Positions 49,581 through 59,600 of a stretch of DNA of 64,000 bases are shown here, in pieces (positions within the stretch are counted from its first letter, which is position 1; each line of letters begins with the position of its first letter). The translations under genes were made by a program, and so were the position numbers. The stretch is from Phaeosaccion multiseriatum (lineage: Eukaryota > Ochrophyta, other classes), in assembly GCA_965112735.1 (NCBI GenBank), contig OZ218960.1, positions 2,976,001-3,040,000 on the forward strand, in the 5' to 3' direction. Below the pieces are notes generated by a model. That model was given only the letters and a program-made list of their open reading frames with translations. It was not told the origin of the DNA and searched no databases.

Positions 49581-52500
49581 TTTTTCTCTCCTCGCTCTCT
49601 GTCGTCCCCTCTCTCTTTGTCTCGTTGTCTCTCTCTCTTCTCTCTCTCGTTGTCTCTCTCTCCTCTCTCTGTATGTATGTATCGCTCCTTCACTTCACTG
49701 ACTTCCCTCCCCCCCTTCTTTTTTATTACCTCTTGCTGCTCACCTACTACTCCTGACACCCCTTGCTGACTTACTCACCCCCCCCCCCCCCCATTAACTT
49801 ACTCACACCCCTTGTTGACTTACCCCCCCCCCCCCCCCCACAGGCGGCCGCTCGGGCCACAGCCTCGGAGCTCGCTCTGGCCGAGGAAGCCGCAGCCACA
49901 AGTGCAGCGGCCGCAGCGATGGCAACCAATGACCTGGCCTGTCCGCCCGCCCTCATGGGGTCTTGGGAGGACTGGTTGGGTACCTTGGAGGCCCTCAGAG
50001 GGGCTGGCTTCACGGGACAGGATATGGCCGCCATCTGTGAGAAATGTCCGTCTACGCTGTGGAGACCGAGGGACACGCACGTGGTGGGCACGCTCAAGTT
50101 GTTAAAAGACGGCCTGCAGTTCAGGTAAGGGAGGGAGGGAGGGAGGGAGAGGGAAGAAGGGAGGAAGTATGTGTTGATGTCTCTATTTGAAGGTTTTCTC
50201 TTTGCCCTACCTCCACTTGCCTTCTTGGTACCTTCTTTGGACATTCTCCTATTTTTCATCTTTGTTTGTTCTTTGGTTCGTTTTTTCTTTCTCTGGTAGG
50301 CCCACGGACGTTCGGCGTGTGCTGCGCAAGGCCCCAGAGATCTTGGGCCAACGCGCGGACGGAAGCAAGCTTGACGACACCGTCAAGGTAAGAAGGGTTG
50401 TGAAGGGAGGGAGGGAGGGAGGGAGGGAGGGAGGCAGAAGGGCAAGGAAGGGAGAGGCAAGGAGGGGAGAGGGTTCGAGAGAGCCCCCCCATCACCCCAC
50501 CCACACCCCCTAACACACACACTCTCTCTCTCTCTCTCTCCCCCAGATGTTGGGCATCCTCGGTACCCGAGACCGCTCCCTCCGCCACTGCATCCAGCGC
50601 TGGCCCCGCCTCCTCGCCGTACCCCCCTCGGATCTGTTCCAATTGGCAGCGTGGCTGTCTTCGGCCGATGTTGGGCTGAGGGCCGGAGAGATTGGGTCGC
50701 TGCTCGGTTCCGCTCCCAACCTTGTCGAAGCGAGGTGTGTGTGTGTGTGTTGTGTGGGTGGGTGGGTGGGTGTTGTGTGTGTGTGTGTGTTGTGTGTGTG
50801 GGTGTGTGTGTGTGTGTGTGTTGTGTGTTGTGTGTGTGTTGTGTGTGTGTGTGTGTGGGTGGGTGTGTGTGTGTGGGTGTGTGTGTGTGGGTGTGTGTGT
50901 GGGTGTGTGTGTGTTGTGTGTGTTGTGTGTGTGTGTTGGTGTGTGTGTGTGTGTGCGTGTGTGTGTCATGGGGCTGCTGCTGTGCACTCTTAGGAGAGCA
51001 AAAAAAACGTGCTTGGAGAAAGCCCCAGGTCACTCCCTCCCTCCCTCCCTCCCTCCCTCCCTCCCTCTCCTCCCTCAACAGCATCGACGAGCAGCTCCAG
51101 CCCGTCGCCCGCTACCTCCTTGACGTGGTGGCTGTGGAGGACATGGCGCGGCTGCTCAGGGCCTACCCGCAGCTCCTGCTGTGCGATGTGGACACTGAGA
51201 TTGTGCCTTGGGTAGAGTTCCTGAGAGACGAGGTGAGGGAGTGAGTAGTAAGTGTAGTAAGTCACTGGGTGGGTGAAAGAAATAGAGTGTGCCCTGGCGT
51301 GATTTCCTGAGAGCCGAGGTGAGGAGTACGTCAGTGTGTGTGTCTGTGTGGGGGGGGGAAACAGTGGGTCTACGACACACGTAACTGAATGTCTCTGTTC
51401 AACCACCTGTCCGCCCTCCCTCCCCTCCCTTCCCTTCCCCTCCCTCACCATCCACGTCTCCCTCCTGTATCACCAACAGGTCTACATCGACGAACACGAC
51501 ATACCCCGTGTGCTTCAGTCCTTCCCCATCATCTTCGCCGTGCCCATGGCAAGAATGCGTGCCGTGCACCGATACATGTGCCTGGACTTGGGTCTGGACC
51601 CCACTTACACACCCCTCATGGAGGATGGCACCCTAAGCCTCACCAAGGACAGTACGGGGATGGGCGGACAGGTGAGAGGAGGGGTATTCAAAATTATGGG
51701 GAGGGGATGGCAGTGGATGGAAGGGCAGTTTTATTCTCGGTGTAGGGTTTCTGGCAAGGCATGTGGGCAAGTCGATGTCGATGTCAATATCAATGTCTAT
51801 ACATTAGTTGGTGTTGGAATTAAGAGGACGAGATGACACTGAAACTGTTTGGAACCACATCAACTGAAGCTGGCTGGCACCCATCCACTCCCTCGTCTCC
51901 CTTCCCTTCTGTAACTGTCAGGTGGCGTATCAGGGGTCGAAAGTGGCGAAGATCTTGCGAGCATTTCCCTCTCTGCTGGGCCTAGAAGTGGACAGGCATA
52001 TGCAGGCCGTCGTGGACTATCTGCAGGTATATGGGGGGGGGGGGGCGTGTGCATAGCAAGAGCGAGAGCGAGTGGCGCTTATCGCTGACAAGGCACCTGT
52101 TGACAAGGCAGTGATGACTACACCTTACAAGTGGGAATCTCAGCGAGCGGGTCTGTAGTGGGCTCCGCTTTGAACTCAAATTCAGGTCCAAGTCCCTCTC
52201 ACGAAGGAGGGAACAGACTGAGTCTTGTTTCCCTTGGAGTGCTTCTCTACATTTTCTTCGAGCAATCAGAAAACCGCCTGGCAATCTATATACATGAAAA
52301 CCGCAACAACACTGACCGACAAAAAAATCTCTTCCTCCCTCCCTCCCTCCCTCCCTCCCTCCCTCCCTCCCTCCCTCCCTCCCTCCCTCCCTCCCTCCCT
52401 CCATCCCTCCCTCACAGAGCATCGGCGTCAGTGACGTGGGTCGGTTCGTGGCGCGCCTACCCCCTGTGTTGGGCTACGAGGTTGAAGCCAACTTGCAACC

Positions 52501-52795
52501 CAAGTTTGAGTGGCTGGTCAAGGACATGGGCCTTGCCGTGTATGATGTGCTGTCCTTCCCTGCCTACTTCTCCTACCCGCTGCAGTCCGTCATTGAGCCT
52601 AGGACGCTCTTCTTGCAGGTAAGGGGTGTCAGGACAGGGGTGTCAGGACAGGGGTGTCAGGACAGGGATAGTTCAAGGCCTCAAGGGGTTGGGCTTTCCT
52701 CGCCCCCCTCCCCCTCCCGCTTTCCTCTCATCTCTCCCTCTCTCTCCGTCTGTCTCTCTTCCTTCTCTCTTCTCTTTGTATCTCTCTCTCTCTCG

Positions 52796-52829
<34 letters not shown>

Positions 52830-53586
52830 GTGGTGTGTGTATGGGTGTCACCACAGCTGCGGCGCCGGCCAGTGGCGGTGGTGGGTCTAACTGCAGCCCT
52901 GACTATGGGGGACTCAGACTTTGCGAGGAAGGTTGGTAAGGTTCGGCCGCAGGTCTATCTAGACTTCAAAAAGAGCTACCTACAGGTCAGTGCGAGTTTC
53001 AGTTGCTTAGGGCAGGCCTTCTTATCTTTGTACGTGCTCACACGCCTTGGCACTGAGTGTGAGTGTGAGTGTGAGTGTGAGTGTGAGTGTGAGTGTGAGT
53101 GTGAGTGCTCTGAGTCAATCAGAGTGTGAGCAGCAGAGCAGGGGGGGGGGGTGGGGGGGGGCGTGCGTCCCTCTCTTGAGGAATGCTCCCTTCTCATCCT
53201 CTCTGGGTTTTGTTCTCACCCCTTTTCTCTTCGTGTCTTTTTCTTTTGTGAATCACCAAACCGCCAAGCAGAGCCGCGCGGCCGTCGCCAAGGGTGAAAT
53301 TCAGCCCCAAGAGCTCCTGGGCGAGCTTGTTGACTCCATCGCACAAGGGGCTAGCGCGGGGGAGTGGGTCGGGCCTCGAGGGAGAGGGGGGGGGGGAGGG
53401 GGCGGTGAGGGGCCACGGGGAGGAGGGGAAGGAGGAGGCAGGTGGCAGCAAGGGCCCAGGGGGGGAGGGGGAGGAAGGGGAGGAAGAGGGGGAAGAGGGG
53501 GAGGAGGGGGAGGAGGGGAGGCGGGGAATCGAGGACGGAGGGGAGGGGGTGATGAGAGGAGCGACAAGAGAAGAACGACCCGCTAA
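45858..53586 (+). CDS. Chromodomain-mTERF fusion protein, probably plastid-targeted (12 exons)
   Basis: Exons 45858-46517, 46926-48185, 48726-49244, 49844-50124, 50300-50387, 50547-50734, 51082-51232, 51480-51671, 51922-52026, 52418-52618, 52857-52985, 53272-53586; all in phase, 1362 aa. The N-terminus has a hydrophobic signal-like stretch (VVSVVGMVGLGEPVHALTTP), then Ser/Gly/Ala low-complexity sequence to about 640. Residues about 756-813 look like a chromodomain (RIMERRLRQ, WEYCIKWLDD, DTWLSEAALA, GREAIAQ), as in cpSRP43. From about 835 on there are repeated mTERF helices with the usual AP-P-LL pattern (LRKAPEILG, IQRWPRLLAV, LRAYPQLLLC, LQSFPIIFAV, LRAFPSLLGL, VARLPPVLGY, FPAYFSYPL). The C-terminus is a Gly/Arg-rich tail. 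mTERF proteins bind organellar nucleic acid and affect transcription, splicing or translation. The start could also be 45693 or 45906. Plastid rather than mitochondrial location is inferred. Confidence 0.85.
48186..48590. repeat. (TG)n with GTGGATGTG units in mTERF intron
   Basis: About 400 bp of TG-rich sequence starting at the donor of exon 2, containing higher-order GTGTGGATGTGTGG and GTGAGTGGTTGTG repeats. Confidence 0.9.
49245..49360. repeat. (GTGA)n directly at the 5' splice site of mTERF exon 3
   Basis: The donor GTGAGT is the first unit of a GTGAGT/GAGT array of about 110 bp, so many consensus-like donors follow the real one. A (TG)n run of about 60 bp lies at 49518-49580 in the same intron. 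Confidence 0.85.
50735..50965. repeat. (TG)n in mTERF intron
   Basis: About 230 bp of TGTG/GGTG repeat beginning at the donor of exon 6; the intron then ends in a (CCCT)n tract before the acceptor at 51081. Confidence 0.9.
52619..52672. repeat. Short GGGGTGTCAGGACA tandem in mTERF intron
   Basis: Three to four tandem copies immediately after the donor of exon 10. The reverse complement shares the TGTCCTGACACCCC core with the 19-bp minisatellite of SPT6. Confidence 0.85.
53047..53108. repeat. (GAGTGT)n hexamer repeat in the last mTERF intron
   Basis: About eight GAGTGT units in the intron between exons 11 and 12. Confidence 0.9.
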
Positions 53587-54387
53587 CGTTATTGTACTAG
53601 CGGAGGAAAACCCAGGGGGTGTGGGTGCATGGACTAGGCTCCGTGCGAGTGTGAGAGAGAAGGAGAGGGACGGAGGAGCGGAAATAGGGAGGGATGGAGG
53701 GAGGGTGGGTGGGTGGGAGGGAGGGAGGGAGGGAGGGAGGGAGGTGTTTCGCGGGCGGGAGGGAGGCCCCAGCGCGGACGCGTGGTTTTGTTTTACGCTC
53801 GGGGGCCCTGGGGAGTGAGGGTGTCCGAGAGGAGAGATTTTAGCACGCCAAGACAGAGACATCACAGTGTGGAAAGAAAGGGGGGGGAAAGGGCTTTTAA
53901 TTACTGTATTTACCCCAATGGTGAGAGGAGTGAGAGGGGTGGGATTGTGGATGGGAGGGGATGGATGGATGAGGTGGGATGGGAAGAAATGGGAGTCCTG
54001 ATGAATGGTTTATATTATTTAGTTTTATTTATTTATTTGAATTAAAATCAAGTCGGAATTGGGACGGAGTTTAGGAGGTGGCGAGGTGAGGTGTGGGTAG
54101 GGCATCGTCATTCACCATTCATTCACCAGGAATCACAGAAATCACAATCACTTCGTGAGCAAGGGGAGTACATTACGTTTGGGCCCTGTAAGCCCGTAAG
54201 GGGCCTGGCCTTCATAGGGTCTGCCATAGGGTCCTGCTAGGATGTCAAGCAGATGTCAAGCTTATTTTATTATATATTCACAATCGCGTAACGTAACGAT
54301 CGATAGTTACCAAACCCGCTCCATGCCCACGCCATGCCCACTATACTTACAGCGAAAGGGACAGCCCTTCTCTCTCCCTCTCTCTCC

Positions 54388-54419
<32 letters not shown>

Positions 54420-54730
54420 CTGTCTGTCTCCCTCTCCTTCTCTCTATCTCTTCTTCTCCTTCTCTCTCGTTCACTCTTTTCTCTGGATTGATGGATGGAT
54501 AGTGTAATTGACAGATAGTTCGTCTACCGAAAGTGCCTACACCCAACCCGAATCCCAATCCCAATCCGGCCGCGCACTCACTCACTCACTCACTCACTCA
54601 CTCACTCACTCACTCACTCACTCACTCACTCACTCACCCCCAAACCCTTCCCACTCGTTCCTCCTCGTCCGTCTGTCCGTGTCAAGAACGCTCCCGACTT
54701 GTGTCATTCCATCCCCGTTCTCCACTCCCT
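53587..54730. other. Convergent spacer with (CTCA)n and AT-rich patch
   Basis: Between the mTERF and UAP56-motif genes. It contains a (GGGA)n patch near 53720, an AT-rich patch at 54005-54050, a (CT)n stretch at about 54365-54450 and (CTCA)n at 54575-54640. No gene is visible. Confidence 0.55.
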
Positions 54731-56513
54731 TCACTGCCCCCCCTTACGCCTCGTTCCCCTAGCCCCTTGGCCGGCCTTCGGTGCTACGACTCTCCTCGCC
54801 GCTGTACGTGCTGCTGCTCCCGATTGCTTCCTCTGCCCGGCTGCTCGCCCCACCACTACCACACCCCGCTTCACCGCAACTGCTCCCTTCGCCTTTCCTC
54901 CTCCCTGTGCCCTCCCTCCTGCTCCTCCCCCTCCCCCACCTTTAGCCCCTCCTCCACCAGCCTTTCTGACAGTCCGTTGGCTGCTCGCCTTGATCGCCTT
55001 GACCGCCTTGGCCTTGCCCTTCTTCACGGCATCCGCCGCAACCTGTGTGAAGGCCGTGGCCCCCTTGATCTTGCTCGCCGCCTGCTGCTGCTTTGCCTGC
55101 GCTGGCTTACCATTGCCACCACCGTTGGCACTGCCCTGCCCCTGCCCCTGCCCCTGTCCCTGGCCCTGTTTTGCCTTGCCTGCCCTGCCGCCCAAGGACA
55201 CGGAGAACGTCGGGGGCTTCTTGTCGCCCCCCTTATTGTTATTGTTGTTGTTACTTTTGTTTGTGGCCTGGGCTGAGCCTCCCCCCATGGAGGCAGTGCT
55301 GAAGGTGACTCGCATCTTACGCTTCATAGCGAGGCTGGGGGCGGTTTCCGTTGCCGGGGCGCGGGCGGGCAGGGGCTTACCACCCTGCTGCTTAGCCTTG
55401 CCTTTACCTTTCGGCGGCTGAGCTCTAGGCTTGGGAGGTGCCTAAAGCGCGGCAGGGGGGAGGGGAGAGGGAGAGAGAGAGGGAGGGAGGGAGAGAGGAG
55501 CAGAGGAATAGGTCAGCCAAGGTAGGGAGAGCTCCGCATCCCTCGTGTGTCATTGGCTGCCATCTTGCCCTCTTCCCTTCCGCCCCTTTGCCCGTTGTCT
55601 TGGCTCCCCACCTTCTTGTTCTGCGTAGCTGCCTTTGCCTTCCCTTGTGATTGTTGTTGCGGCTGCTTCGCCTTGGCCCTGCCTCTGCTCGACTTGGGAG
55701 AAGCAGCGGCAGGTGTCACTTTGGGACTAGCTCTTACCCTCTGTAGCTTCTCCCTCTTCGTCAGTGGCGCTGCCCCACCCCCCTTCCCCTTGTTTGCTAC
55801 CAACTTGGCTGCAGCAGCACCCTTAGCCCGTCCTCCTCTTGCTGTTGCTGCTGGTGGTGGTGGTGTTGCCGCTGGAGCCTTGAGACCACGCTTCTTGGCG
55901 ACGGCAGCTGCCCTTCCTGCTTTGGTCTTGTTGGCTGCCGCTATCTTTGTTGAGGAATTGGGCTGTGCGTATGAAGGAGAGACGAGAGAGGGAGGGGAAA
56001 GGGAAGAGGAAGTGGGACGGTGAAGGTCAGCAAAATGATTCTGTCAACTAAACTGGTGAGGGTTAGTGAACAACTTGAAAGACAGCGGACAGACAAATAA
56101 AACGGGACCCGCCCCCTCATTAATAGAGCAAAAGAGCAAGAAATGCTACTGTCATACTGACCAAAGACGAAAGCCTCAGCCCCTACTGCATGCCGTCCCG
56201 CGGAACTTGCAAGAAAATTCTACCGCCGACCTGCCGACCTGCCTCGCCCCGACAAACGAATTTGACTCTTGCCGCGGAGCTTAGATGATACCGCCTGCTT
56301 CACCCTACCTTCCCTCCCTATCGCACTGGTCTACTCCTTCGCTTCCCTCGTGCAGCGCCACCCGGACGGGCGCTCGCAACTGCTCCCCGGACTCACCCGT
56401 GGGCTCACCGCCTTGTTCTCTTTCCCCTCCGCTGTCTTCTTCTCGGTCTTTCGCGCCTTGATGATGTCGTCCAGGGGCTGATCAAGGATCATGTCCACCG
56501 CCGCTGAGCTCAT
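54731..56513 (-). CDS. Basic Ala/Lys/Gly-rich protein with N-terminal UAP56-binding-type motif
   Basis: Three exons in phase (56513-56409, 55962-55612, 55441-54731) encode 388 aa. Residues 12-20 read QPLDDIIKA, matching the UAP56-binding motif (LDDIIK) at the N-terminus of mRNA export adaptors such as ALYREF, UIF and CHTOP. The rest is highly basic low-complexity sequence rich in Ala, Lys, Gly and Gln, with no RRM. A short patch MKRKMRVTFSTASMGG (about 197 onward) resembles the C-terminal region where some adaptors bind export factors, but this is weak. A role as a nuclear mRNA export or TREX-associated RNA-binding protein is inferred. The gene starts only 150 bp from the divergent SufE-MnmA gene. 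Alternatives include a histone H1-like or ribosome-biogenesis protein, which share the composition but not the motif. Confidence 0.65.
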
Positions 56514-56663
56514 TGTATCTTGTTACAGCCTCGGATATCGGGTTTCTTTTGTTTTTGGCGATAATCCTTCGGTCAAGGAGTTTGAAGATGGCATTGACTG
56601 CCATCTCGACTCTCCACTCTCCCGCCTTCATTTCCCGTAGCTCAAAGGAGAAGGGACAGGAGA
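56514..56663. promoter_or_regulatory. 150-bp shared 5' region between divergent genes
   Basis: The shortest of the five head-to-head intervals. It must carry both 5' leaders unless the annotated MnmA start is too far upstream. No TATA box is seen. Confidence 0.45.
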
Positions 56664-59600
56664 ATGAGACGAGAACATGCTGCCAGAGCAACAAACGTAG
56701 AAGATGTAGACCAGAGAGGAGAAGAAGGGGTAGCGCATCGATGGGGTGGACGAAGGCGCCGGAGAGTGCTGTGTCGGGAGGAGAGGAGGAGGTCCACAGC
56801 CTCCCTGGCCTCCCTTGCCTCCGCGTCGCTCTCCTGCTTGCTTCTCGCCCCCGTGTCGCAGGTTCATGGGTTCGCTCCGTGCCCTGCAACGAGCTACGCG
56901 TCCCTTTCCCCTTCTTCCCGACCGTCTGCAATTGGCCCACTGCTTCGACCACAGAGCGACTCCACTCGGCCGCGAGTCGCCTCTACGTGGGCCTGCGGCG
57001 GCTCTCCACGCCTTAAGGCGACGTGGGCTCGCGAAAATTTCGGTATCAGTAGCAGTAGCAGCAACATCAGCGGCGGCAGCAGCAGCAGCAGCAACAGCAG
57101 CAGAAGGAGGGGGGCCAGCTGGAGGACGGGCAGCAGAAGAGCCTGCAGTGAGGAAAGCTCCAGCGAAAGAGACCAAGAAGAGGTCAGCAGCAGCAGTGGT
57201 AGTGGTGCGAAGAGTAATAGTAGCAGCAGTAGCAGCGGCAGTAGTAGTAGTCTACCCCGTCGCATGGAGACGCTCCTCTCCCTGCTGGAGGCCGAGCCGG
57301 ACGCGAGGGCAAAGAGCGAGCTGCTGGTGCGAATGGGAGACGCTTTCTACAACCATTGCAAGGACCAGGGCCAGGGTCAGGGCCATGGTCCCGGTCAGGG
57401 TCAAGGTCAGGACCGCTCCTCTGCGCCCTCCCCTCCACCCCTGCTCTTCTCCTCGCCCTCCATGGCCGCCTCAGCTCAACGTGTGCCCGGCTGCGTGTCA
57501 GCGGTGAGCATCGCAGTCTCGGTGACTTATCCCATCGCCAACAGCGAACCCGAACCCGAAGCAGCGCCGCAGACCGCTCCGGCCCACCTCCCGAGTGCGA
57601 CTGTGACTGTGGAGGGCACAGCCGATGCCCGAGTGACGCGGGGGGTGGTAGCCCTCGTGTGCACAGGGCTTACAGGAGAGGACCCAGAGAGCGTCTTGGC
57701 GCTGGACAAGCAACAGGTAAGATGGCAGCGAACGTCGAGGTGCATCTCACCTCTCACACCTCACTCCTCCCCCCTCACCCCTCACTCCTCACACCTCACA
57801 CCTCACCCCTCACACCTCACACCTCACACCTCACACCTCACACCTCACCCCTCACACCTCACACCTCACACCTCACACCTCACCCCTCACACCTCACACC
57901 TCACACCTCACACCTCACACCTCACACCTCACCCCTCACACCTCACACCTCACACCTCACACCTCATACGTCCAACTCACACCTCACACCTGAATCCTCA
58001 CACTTCACACCTGAATCCTCACACCTTATACACATGTCTCCTCCTCCTCCTCCTCCTCCTCCTCCTCCTCCTCCTCCTCCTCCTCCTCCTCCTCCTCCTC
58101 CTCCTCCTCCTCCTCCTCCTCCTCCTCCTCCTCCTCCTCCTCCTCCTCCTCCTCCTCCTCCTCCTCCTCCTCCTCCTCCTCCTCCTCCTCCTCCTCCTCC
58201 TCCTCCTCCTCCTCCTCCTCCTCCTCCTCCTCCTCCTCCTCCTCCTCCTCCTCCTCCTCCTCCTCCTCCTCCTCCTCCTCCTCCTCCGCCACCTCCTCCT
58301 CCTCCTCCGCCTCCTCCTCCTCCTCCTCCTTTAGGTGGCCGAGCGGCTGGGGCTGCGGGCCATGTTGACGGAGGGACGCATCAACGGGCTGCGCAACATC
58401 ATCGACAGCGTGCAGAAGCAGGTCAAACAGCAGTATGGCAAGCAGCAACAGGTCAGTGTCAAGCAGCAACAGGTCAGTGTCAAGCAGCCCCCTCCTCCCC
58501 CAAGCATGACGTCAATACCATCAAGCAGGTCAACCAGACTCACTCACTCACTCTGTCCCTCCCTCCCTCCCTCCCTCACTCACTCCCTCACTCAGTCCCT
58601 CACTCACTCACTCACCTACTCCCTCCCTCCCTCACTCACTCACTCACTCACTCACTCACTCACTCACTCACTCAACTCACTCACTCACTCCCTCCCTCCC
58701 TCCCTCCCTCGCTCACTCACTCACTCACTCAGTCACTCACTCCCTCACTCACTGACTGACTGACTCACTCACTCACTCACTCACTTACTTACTCACTGAC
58801 ACACTCACCCCCCTTCCACCCACCCACTCCCTCCCTCCCTCCCTCCCTCCCTCCCTCCCTCCCTCCCTCCCTCCCTCCCTCCCTCCCTCCCTCCCTCACC
58901 CTCCACAACACCATGCAGGTTAAACAGGTGGCGGTTTCACAAGCCCTCTCTCTACAGGAGCAGGTGAAGCGAGCACTCTCCTCTTCCTCCCCAAGCGGCA
59001 CTGACGGTTCCTCCGTTGCAGGGGGGGGGGATGCGATGGCCCCAGTGCTGAGCATTCGGCCGCCAGAAGAAGGTGGAGAGGGAGAGGCAAGGGCTGTCTT
59101 AGAGGCCGCTACTCGGCCTAGGGACGAGGGGGAGCGCAGCAGCTTGACTACCAACAGTAGCAGCAGTGGCAGCAGCAGCAGTGGCAGCAGCAGCAGTAGT
59201 CGTAGTACCGCCAGCAGCAGTAGGAGTGGGGAGATTCGGGGCAGCGAAGAGGTGGCGGTGCTGCTCAGCGGAGGCGTGGACTCCTCCGTCGCCCTCCACC
59301 TCCTCCTCCAACAAGGTCTCAAACCACGCGCCTTCTACCTCAAGATCTGGCTCGAGGATGAGCTGTCGTACCTGGGCACATGCCCCTGGGAGGAGGACTT
59401 ACGTTACGCGGAGGCGGTGTGTGCACAGGCAGGTGTACCGCTCGAGGTCTTGTCGATGCAGAGGGAGTACTGGGATCAAGTGGTGAGCTACACGATTGCC
59501 GAGGCCAGGGCGGGGAGGACGCCCAACCCGGATATTATGTGCAACAGTCGCATCAAGTTTGGCATGTTCTACGAGCTTGTGGGAAGATACTATGAGAAAG

